Shown here: positions 55,841-64,000 of the stretch, piece by piece
Layout: the number at the start of each line of letters is the position of its first letter
Position numbering within the stretch: position 1 is the stretch's first letter
NCBI RefSeq assembly: GCF_002127325.2
Contig: NC_035449.2
Location: 82,927,657-82,991,656 of the forward strand
From: Helianthus annuus
Taxonomy: Eukaryota; Streptophyta; Magnoliopsida; Asterales; Asteraceae
DNA: 64,000 nt
Direction: 5' to 3'
Translations under genes and position numbers: made by a program
Notes under the pieces: model-generated
Told to the model about the DNA's origin: nothing
Seen by the model: the letters and a program-made list of their open reading frames with translations, nothing else
The model's database searches: none

Positions 55841-58107
55841 AAAAATTGATGATTTTTGGGTGGGTAAGGTTGTTAAATCTTTAGCTACCAGTGGTGATGA
55901 AGTGTTTCCATGGTTTCTTCTTCTAAGACATTTTCAATTCATTTGTGAGGAAGAGGGAAGACACATTTTGATTACGTTTAAATTTCATCACGGTGGACCA
56001 ATCTATAACTCAACGTGTCACCTTTAATATACATACCTTTGATACCCATAGTGAGACAACAATTAAAATTATTATGCGTTTGAATACAATAAGTAAAAAA
56101 AGACACTCTGTTTTAGTTCTTTTCTCTTGTTAAGAATATCTATTGAACTTGGTTATAGCATAAAAGAAATTGTATGTTTCTAGAGTTTTAGTAGTTTTTT
56201 TGGAAACTAAAGATGATTTCATCATGGAAGTAAATTCCATGTATTTGCACCCTACCTTTTTGTGTTCAAGATTCTAAACCACTACTTCATATCCTTATAC
56301 AAATGTCATGTGAGCTTCCGTAGTATTATCTGGGCGGGTTTGCGAGAATGTGATTAGGTTTACGTTATTTCGTGGGTATGAGATTAGGGAAACATTTGCG
56401 TGTTTACTTGAAATATAAACCCGAAAAATTTAAATTTTATTTCATACCAACCATACTTTAGTAACGGTTCATTCTTATAATTTCATTGTTTGAAAATAGA
56501 ATTTTTTCTTGTAATATTTGATAATATTATTTATAAATTTTATTAACTTATGTTTTGGGATTTATGTTGTCAAGAACTTTAAATTTTTATATAGCTCAAG
56601 TCTTATAGACGACAAGATTAAAATAAATTTACCATTAACAAAAACAAGAAAAAAAAGCTCAAACTTTTTATAAAAATAATGATATGTATGTAACATATCA
56701 TTTTTAAATTATCGTAAATAGGGATATTAACCCGAACTTAATGGGTGAACCCGAAACATTTGGATGCATGTATACAGTATGGGATCAGGCTTGAGAATAC
56801 CTTTAACATTTCCATGGTTATAGGATTGTATGTGTGCGGGGGGGGGGGGGGGGGGGTGGTGGGTGGGAAAGCGGTACTTATACAGGGATCATGAGTCACT
56901 TGTAGATACAAAGACTATTAAAGTTTCTAAGGTTCGTAACACGAGCAATTCACATAAAAAATGAACTTTATAATGCTAAGTGAATTAATAAATGTAATAT
57001 GAGTAAAACTACACATGAGAGTGGTATGACTTCGAAGTATAAATCACATGCGCACACACGTTCGTAATGCAAGTGATGACATAAAGGTATTAAGCCTAAA
57101 ACCACACATGAAAACATTTTATAATTAATGTTATACGTTCTTTTAAGATTACTATAGACCTAAGGTACCTTTACTGTAAAGCTACGACACTTGAAACACC
57201 AAAATGGGTGGATTATATGGTCATCGTGTAGCACAACATAAACCTAGGCACTCAATAATAGGCCTGTCACATTTCTATCGTAGCGAATAGAGTCAATGCA
57301 TTACCCCTGCGTCCACCATTTTATTCCAAAACACCAAGTTTCTGAAATACATTTTCTCTAAACGTTTAGTATTCATTTTGCAATACATCATACTATTGGT
57401 TTCTTACATGTGTACCTTTTAAAAATAACTTTAAATAGATAGTGAAAGGGTGTATACAAACCAATTCAAACCGAGCTTGGATTGCCCACATGGTTATATA
57501 TACATACGTATGTGTCTATATTTACGTGTGTGTATATGTGTATTTATTATCTATCATTCATATACCAATTTAGTATATATAGTTGGTTCCAAGCGTAAAA
57601 ATGCTATTTTGGTCGTTAAACCATCAAATCGTCAAATGAATAATGAATCAAGCCATGTAATTTTAAACCATGCGAGTTAGCCAACTTGTATTAATATCAT
57701 AAATTTGGCTCGTTTAACCATATTATATTTTATGTTTTTCTTAATTCATACCATTTGTTATATCCCTGTTTGCTTCGAATAAAAGTAAAAACAGTGATTG
57801 ATATTGATATATTCTTGTTTTAAGCCAAGAAACAAAAGTCAACTAAGATTTGATCAACATAAAAAGAAAAAAAAAAGAAACCATAGTTTCATGCAATCCA
57901 AAATTCACATCTCACACGCAATGCATGCTTCCACATTTCTATTCTGTTAATTCATTATTATATATTTAAATATCATCCCGTGTCCAAACCCAATAAATTA
58001 TGGTGATGCAAATAACTTTATACATTTTATACTAGTAATAAAAGACGTATACAAAATCTAAATTTATAATAAACTTTAAACCTGATAACGTATTTTAGGT
58101 GGTAATA
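55841..58107. other. Intergenic AT-rich DNA
   Basis: No gene or complete element recognised. A run of 19 G at 56838-56856 is followed by GGT/GGGT repeats. A TA/TG-rich microsatellite lies at about 57495-57545. Confidence 0.5.
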
Positions 58108-58136
58108 TATGATTTTGAGTAAACTGCCATTTTAGT

Positions 58137-59606
58137 TGTAACAACTCTCATTAAAATTAATAAATAGAATGGTAATTAGCTATTAAGAAAACCCTAATTG
58201 AGATACCCAAGTAATTCTGCACTAACCCTAAAATTTTCATAACAATCGGAATCAGGATCAGGGCCCCTAAAACTCAGGGGGGTTAAACCCTAGTAGATAT
58301 TTATCTTTCAAATTTGCTGTAAAAGTGAAAATAATTCGTTCAAAATTACTCAGCAAAGCTACGGGACACGAAACAACCTAGTCTAGAAACTAGACCCGTC
58401 GCGCCACGCGACGGGTGCACCTATCTCTTTCGCGTGGCGCGAGGGAGGCCAAAATCCAGATATAAATAGGGGGCAGTGGCACTAGAAATTCTGCGTTGAT
58501 TCGACGTTTAAATTCCAAATTCACTTCGAGTTATGATAGAAATAGTCTGAAAACACACACTAATATCGAATCGCTGCCGCAAAACAGGGTAATTACTCGA
58601 TCGCTATTACGATTCAGTTTCCGGGATCAATATACCCAAAGAATGTCTAAAGTGCCGCCCACATTGGGCTATGCTTTATCGTTGTCGATAATTCGATAAT
58701 GAGCCGAAGCATTGTACTTTGTCGTTGTCGATAATTCGATATACGAGTTGAAGTACTATACTTTATCGTTTGTCATTTTGATAAATGAGCCGAAGTATTG
58801 CACTTGGACATTCATTGTCAAAATTGATCTCGGGGAATTATCGTAATCGTTGTATTGATCACTAATCCTGTTTTGTGTGCTTTATTGTGAAATTAGGTTA
58901 ACAGGGATTAAATCTAATTCTATCAACACTAAATCTGCAATGTGAGTTATTCTCTTTTTATAAATTCTTTTATCACAGTTTGTGACTATTTACAATACTC
59001 CAAATTATTTTCAGAATTATAACTTACAGTGATTAAGTTTATGTGAATCACCAAATTACAGCCGGTATGTGGGGTATTGTGCACATTACTTGATAATCGT
59101 CACCATTGGGGCAGCCATTGGGTGATATGACCATAATCACAGATACCATTGGACGTAAGGGCCAATGGATCGAGTGGTAAAGTACTGTGGGTAGTTGGTT
59201 GATATCAGGATACATTGTAAAAGATCTTATCACAGTGAATTATAATAAATGTGTCATTTTCAGAAACTAGAATAATTCACTCAGTATTTCCCCGCTGACA
59301 AAATCTTTTTTCAAACCTATTTCAGGTGATCTGCTGTAATTCAGGAAAAATGCAGGGGAAGCATTTCAAGCTTAAGATAGTGGCTCGATATAAAATAAAG
59401 AAATGTGTTTTATTACTAAAAACTTGTTATTGTAAATTACCCGGGGTTTATCCCGAATTGTGAAATAAAAATAATCGGGAAAAGTTTTAACTTAGCCGAT
59501 CCTGTGAAATAAATTTTCCGCTGCTAAACTCACAATAAACAGATTACCGCAGAATTTCTGTTCCGCGGGTCCTGAAACGGGTCAAACCGGGTCGGGGGCC
59601 GTGACA
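58137..59606 (+). repeat. Solo LTR (1470 bp) inside the MULE's left terminal repeat
   Basis: TGTAACAACTCTC to GGCCGTGACA with the 5-bp duplication TTAGT at 58132-58136 and 59607-59611. No internal sequence remains, so it is the product of LTR-LTR recombination. It contains a perfect 10-bp hairpin (ACCCGTCGCG-CCA-CGCGACGGGT, 58394-58416) and TATAAATA at 58461-58468. Its start and end resemble Ty3 LTRs of the B type. Strand is inferred from the TATA box. Confidence 0.88.
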
Positions 59607-59828
59607 TTAGTCCCTGTGGTTTGGTCAGTTTTGCCACTTTAGTCCAAATCTCAAACTTATTACATTTGGGTCCCTTTGGTTTGCATTTTGTTGCCATTTT
59701 AGTCCAAAATTCAAAAACCCCATCTTTTTACTGTTACAACCTCCTATTTTGTCCTTTAGTGCAGGGGCAATTTGGTCTTTTTTTAAATTTCATTTTTTTT
59801 TTTGCAATAAAACCCAGATCAAGAATAT

Positions 59829-59937
59829 CATCTTAGAACATCATCAAAACCCAGAAAATTCATCTTCAAAACCCAGAAAATTCATCTTCAAACATCATCA
59901 TCAAAACCTAGAAAATCAAGAACATCATCAAAACCGG
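59829..59937 (+). repeat. Degenerate tandem repeat of about 22 bp in the MULE
   Basis: Around four units of AAAACCCAGAAAATTCATCTTC with decay. No function assigned. Confidence 0.6.
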
Positions 59938-60212
59938 CAGATTTGAACCACCATCTCTCACGGCGCACCACCATCATCTCTAGTCACCTTCTCCAACATC
60001 ATCTCCGATCACTATCCATCACCGTAAATCCACCAAAGCAACCACCATCATCTCCGATCACCTTCTCCAGAAAATCAAGAACATCATCAACACAGGCAGA
60101 TCTGAGCCTAATAAATATACACAACAGATTATATTGCCCCATAACTTCATCTTCCCCAAATAATCTCCCCCAAAATCATCACACACCAGACCCTAATCCC
60201 ACAACAATCTCT

Positions 60213-60554
60213 TCATCTTCTCCCCTGCAACAATCCAACGGAGAACATCCACAACAATCTTAAACTGACACCTACAAACACTATATACTGTATATGTAAA
60301 CCTAATCGCTCATTTGTGTCAATCAACAGGAACGAAAAGTTGACTGTACCTGATTTAGATGAATGAAATGCCAAATGAGAACAGATTCGATGTGAACTAA
60401 AGCTGCTGGTGGTAGAATTTGGAAGTGGAAGAAGCCTGCTGGATGCGTGATTGTACTGGTTCAAACTCCGGTCATGTGCGGCGGAGATAGATGGCGGCGA
60501 TGAGGTGATTAACGGCTTCTTAGGGCGTTGCAGGAGATCTATAACCACCGCCAT
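60213..60554 (-). other. 113-codon ORF in the MULE, possible captured first exon
   Basis: On the minus strand MAVVIDLLQRPKKP begins a Ser/Pro-rich reading, preceded by a pyrimidine-rich leader-like stretch. A splice-donor-like CAGGTACAG follows after HSSKSG, near 60345. I recognise no family. It might be a captured 5' exon or a chance frame. Confidence 0.25.
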
Positions 60555-60990
60555 AGATAGTGTGAGTGGAGAGAAAAATGGTTAAGAATTTTGACCGTGT
60601 CTACCTACCGCATTCATCCTGTGTTTATTCAAACCCTAGATTTTGCGTTGAATGTTTCTCTCTCTAGAAACACAGTTGTTTAAATTCTTTGCAGACAATG
60701 AGAGGTTCTCTCTCTCTCTAGAATAACATGAGAGATATTTATTAATTCATTTATTAATAAATAAATTGATTTAGTGAACATTAAATGACCAAACTACCCC
60801 TGCAGATAAAGACAAAAAAGGGAAGTTCAAACAGTCAAAAATAGGGATTTTGAGTTTTGGACTAAAATGACAACAAAATGCAAACCACAGGGACCCAGAT
60901 GTAATAAGTTTGAGATTTTGACTAAAATGGCAAAACTGGCCAAACCACAGGGACCAAAATGGCAGTTTACTCTATGATTTTTTAGAATTG

Positions 60991-61420
60991 GAGTAAACTG
61001 CCAAAATAGTCCCTGAGGTTTGGTCAATTTTGTTACATTAGTTTAAAACTCAAATCTTTTGAATCTGGGTTATTGTTGTTTCAATTTTGTTGTTATTTTC
61101 ATCTAAAATCAAAATCTGATCAGATTTTTTCAGTTAATATCTAACGTGTCTGTATTTTTCCTCCCTTTTAATAAATGGAAAAATGATCTTTTAACGTTTT
61201 ATTATAATAAATTAAAAAGATCTGACTATTTTGCCCTTTCATTAAAAGTGAGGAATAAGACAAAAAGACTGGATGTTAACTGAAAAATTTGACCAGATTT
61301 TGTTTTTACATGAAAGTGACAACAAAATTGAAATCACATTGACACAGATTCAAAATATTTAAGTTTTGAAATAAAGTAAAAAAGGTGAACAAACCTCATG
61401 GACATTTTGACAGTTTACTC
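60991..61420. mobile_element. Small MULE-family relic (430 bp)
   Basis: Ends GAGTAAACTGCC and CAGTTTACTC with inverted repeats of about 120 bp related to the MULE just to the left. The 9-bp flanks do not match (TTAGAATTG versus TACTTTTTA). It starts only 9 bp after the neighbour's target duplication. Confidence 0.65.
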
Positions 61421-62002
61421 TACTTTTTATAAACTTTAGTTTAGACAAAGTTTATTATTTTTACAAACCTTGGAAGAATACCGAGTGTTTATTTTGCTTA
61501 TACAATTATTATATTTACAAACCTTGGAAGCATATACCAAGTACTTATTTATTTTTTTTATACAAGATTAATAGAGAACAAGGAAAATTATAAACTGGCA
61601 GGTAATCTGTAGACACGTGGTCCTGCATGAGAGGCTCTATTTTCTGGAGTGGGTGACCACAGAACGAGTCAACTCGTTCGAAATGAACGTAAGCCATAGA
61701 CATGTGTCGTTGCTATAAAAATAATATAACGTCGTATGCTGATAAGATTACACACAAACACCTAAACACATACCAGCGTTCATAAGTCAAAACACGTGGC
61801 ACTGTGCTGGCCATTTGAGGCAACCCTGTGATCTCCACACGGACCACACCACATTTTATTAACAATTCCATTCCACATTTAGAAATCACACTTTACGGTC
61901 ATATATGACAAATTATTTTATTAATCATTATCATATAGGCAGGGTTTCTCATTTTTTATGTTAAGGAAAATAATAGAAATAAATGATAAGTAATCATAGG
62001 GT
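61421..62002. other. Intergenic DNA
   Basis: No gene recognised. CACGTGG (G-box/ABRE-type) strings occur at about 61613 and 61794 without a gene nearby. Confidence 0.45.
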
Positions 62003-62360
62003 AAGGATAGTATAAAAAGGGTCTAAAGTATGAGAAGTGTATTATAACACTATATATAATACTATATAACATCATATAAACACCGTATAACAATATGTAA
62101 CACCATATAATACCATATAACACTATGTAACACTATATATCATTATATAACAAATATAACACTATACATGTATCATAGATATGCTATCAGACAACATATA
62201 GTGTTATATTTGTTATATAATGATATATAGTGTTACATAGTGTTATATGGTATTATATGGTGTTACATATTGTTATAGGGTGTTTATATGGTGTTATATA
62301 ATATTATTTATAGTGTTATAATACACTTCTCACATTTTAAGCACTTTTTACAGGATCCTC
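62003..62360. repeat. Long near-perfect inverted repeat (hairpin MITE-like)
   Basis: Arms 62026-62166 and 62197-62336 are almost perfectly complementary around a 30-nt loop. Weaker complementarity extends outward to about 62004 and 62360 (AGGAT to ATCCT). The arms consist of TATAACACYATATAA-like subrepeats. No target duplication is obvious and there is no coding capacity. Confidence 0.8.
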
Positions 62361-62847
62361 TAGCCACTTATGTGAATATGTGTTTATTAGATTCATGTAA
62401 TAAATCCTATGATACCAAAGCGATCTCACTTTAAGATAAGTGTCCCAATAGTGAGATACACAAATCATATATGAAAAATTGTCCTATTTATAAAACATGT
62501 AAAGTGGAAGTGAAATGGAACAAATACGCTTATGTGTTTTGCATCATTGATATGTTTTAAACCATAACCAAATAGGAGTATCAACTTTTTTTTTCAAAAC
62601 ATAAAAAGTAAGTTGCGGATTGTTAGGTATGGGGTGTGGGGGTTATGGATTGTAACATTATTTTTACATAGGACCATTAATTAAAAGGTAAACTACCCCT
62701 CTCCTTGATTGATTGTGGTTCCCATCGATTAAACCATGATTACAACAAGTGGCTGAACTTGACCAAAAGTTTCGAGGAGGCATAAAGTCATGGGACCCTG
62801 TAAAATGGTATAGATCTAACATGAACTCACAAACACACCAGATATAA
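62361..62847. other. Intergenic DNA
   Basis: No gene or repeat recognised. Confidence 0.45.
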
Positions 62848-63366
62848 TGACAAAACGGTGACAAAATCTTTATTATTTTACCAAACCAAAAAGCCCCAAC
62901 CAGAAACCCTAGATCTCAAACTTATGAGATCTAAATGATACAAAGTACAAGTTCAACATATTAGAGAAATCTTTTGATCACAAACAAAATACAAACAAGA
63001 TAAAGGTTACAGAAACTGAGATCAACACGATCTCTAATACAGAAACAATCTCAACACTGAGATCTAACAACGAAGAAGATGAACTGGTACAGAGAGAATA
63101 TAGTGAAACCCTAAGAAATATCTCGAACAACTAAGATAAGCTTCTCTCTCATCCGATATATAGCTGAGATCCAAACGACTTTAGTTGAGCCCTTTGACAT
63201 TCATGAACAATACACATAAACCCCTGGAATTACACTTTAGTCCCTGAGCCCATAACAATATATCAACAGTCTGTAACAACTTTAACAATAGTACCAGCCC
63301 AATAACCATAGCCCAATAATAACAAGTTTGTAATATGAATTATTTATAGAACCTCTTACTTTAACA
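62848..63366 (-). repeat. 3' LTR of the copia element
   Basis: On the minus strand begins TGTTAAAGTAAG at 63366 and ends TTTTGTCA at 62848. A polyadenylation-type AATAAAG lies near its end. The partner LTR is outside the window, so the boundaries rest on the TG...CA ends and the adjacent purine tract. Confidence 0.7.
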
Positions 63367-63376
63367 TCCCCATAAT

Positions 63377-64000
63377 TTATATGGCAAACATGTCAAATAA
63401 ACCCAATTTTTCACACAATATGTTATGTTGAGCCACATTTAAACCCTTAGTAAAAATGTCTGCTACTTGAAACTCAGTAGCAATTTTTTGTGGTTCAATT
63501 ATGCCACTTGCAATTTTTTCTCGTAAAAAATGCAAATCTAATTCAAAGTGTTTTTTTCTTTCATGGAAAACTGGGTTATATGATATAGAAATGGCAGACT
63601 TACTGTCACAAAAGAGTTTAATAGGCAAAGTACAACTAGTTTTCAACTCTTCCAAAAGATTTTTAATCCACATAACTTCACATGTGGCTGAGCACATTGC
63701 TCTGTACTCAGCCTCAGCTGTGGATCTAGAAACAACATTTTGCTTCTTACTTTTCCAAGATATAAGAGTATCATCTAGATATATCCCAAAACCAGTAACT
63801 AACTTTCTGGTTAAAGTACACTTTGCCCAGTCAGAATCAACAAAACCTGAAATATTAAGACTACCAGTTTTCCTAAACATAACACCTTTTCCTGGACATT
63901 GCTTTAGATACCTTAATAATCTCAAAGCAATATCCAAATGAACTTGACATGGCTTATGCATATATTGGCTTAAAAATTGAACAGAATAACTTATATCTAG
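63377..64000 (-). CDS. Copia polyprotein C-terminus: end of RT and RNase H
   Basis: 208 codons open to the window edge. Landmarks of copia RNase H in order: LRYLKQCPGKGVMF, GFVDSDWAKCTLTRKLVTGFGIYL, ISWKSKKQNVVSRSTAEAEYRAM, LFCDSKSAISISYNPVFHERKKHFELDLHFLREKI and ATEFQVADIFTKGL. The visible acidic residues (the Asp of DSDW, the Glu of AEAEY, the Asp of CDSKSA) are intact, and there is no stop or shift in this part. The enzyme removes the RNA strand during reverse transcription. Confidence 0.9.
   Translation of the reverse strand, partial: LDISYSVQFLSQYMHKPCQVHLDIALRLLRYLKQCPGKGVMFRKTGSLNISGFVDSDWAKCTLTRKLVTGFGIYLDDTLISWKSKKQNVVSRSTAEAEYRAMCSATCEVMWIKNLLEELKTSCTLPIKLFCDSKSAISISYNPVFHERKKHFELDLHFLREKIASGIIEPQKIATEFQVADIFTKGLNVAQHNILCEKLGLFDMFAI

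Larger units (their letters stand above)
58117..60972. mobile_element. Non-autonomous Mutator-like element (MULE) with long terminal inverted repeats
   Basis: Ends GAGTAAACTGCC and GGCAGTTTACTC, with inverted repeats of about 140 bp (the left one interrupted by a solo LTR). It is flanked by a perfect 9-bp duplication TATGATTTT at 58108-58116 and 60973-60981, as made by MULE transposases. No transposase is present. The interior (about 59740-60830) holds short ORFs and may include captured gene sequence. Confidence 0.87.
62848..64000 (-). mobile_element. Ty1/copia element, 3' end (cut by window edge)
   Basis: Minus-strand RNase H coding sequence runs from the window edge to a stop at 63377, then a purine-rich ATTATGGGGA and a 519-bp LTR (63366 to 62848). 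The rest lies beyond 64000. Confidence 0.85.

Noticed and set aside
58496..58699. 67-codon ORF
   Set aside because: It lies inside the solo LTR and has no recognisable protein features.
59943..60263. 106-codon Ser/Pro/His-rich ORF
   Set aside because: Low-complexity translation of CATCAT- and CCACCA-rich DNA within the MULE; no family resemblance.
60991..61420. A second complete MULE insertion
   Set aside because: Terminal repeats are present, but no matching 9-bp flanks were found, so only a relic is claimed.

Overview
This window is plant nuclear DNA from a eudicot. The style of its LTR retrotransposons (Tekay-type chromoviruses and SIRE-like copia gags) resembles Asteraceae genomes; that family assignment is inference from recall, not a search. 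About 90 % of the first 52 kb is nested retrotransposons. The only convincing cellular gene is an R2R3-MYB transcription factor at 54.2-55.4 kb on the minus strand. All transposon letters (A-F) are mine.

Layout. 1-6063 (-): Ty3/Gypsy element A, cut by the window edge, with 5' LTR 3797-6063. 6064-6149: 3' internal end of another A-family copy, so this LTR is shared by two internal regions. 6156-9063 (-): truncated LTR related to element D. 9064-26831 (+): Ty3 element B, without gag, split by two younger insertions. These are C (10139-16056, -, a gag-only copia-like element with 5-bp target duplication CGACA) and F (19904-26548, +, a Ty3 internal-deletion derivative with nearly identical LTRs). 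26941-51976 (+): an old RRM-type LINE, split by the 19.5-kb Ty3 element D (28930-48435, target duplication GATGC). D's 5' LTR is itself interrupted by E (31364-36949), a broken sister of C. 52-54 kb: Tourist-like MITE and two Helitron-like 3' ends. 54.2-55.4 kb: MYB gene. 58.1-61.0 kb: MULE with a 9-bp target duplication and a solo LTR lodged in its left terminal repeat; a smaller relative follows. 62.0-62.4 kb: near-perfect long inverted repeat. 62.8-64.0 kb (-): 3' end of a Ty1/copia element.

How the parts relate. No element here is visibly autonomous: A leaves the window before integrase, B lacks gag, D is riddled with stop codons, and C and F have no polymerase. The near-identical LTRs of C and F imply recent movement using proteins supplied in trans. 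A and F have nearly the same Gag, so an intact A relative is a natural helper for F.

Most interesting observations. (1) Two different Ty3 elements, A and D, carry a short phase-1 GT-AG intron near the 5' end of gag with in-frame stops, and F carries the same gag with A's intron removed exactly. (2) D's leader contains nine consecutive 5-bp-stem/5-nt-loop hairpins whose stems change in compensatory fashion. (3) D encodes an extra acidic, proline-rich ORF between primer-binding site and gag. (4) Every Ty3 3' end has a stem-loop directly before the polypurine tract, with different sequence but the same shape. (5) C and E share a conserved non-coding 3' block. All counts and alignments were made by eye.
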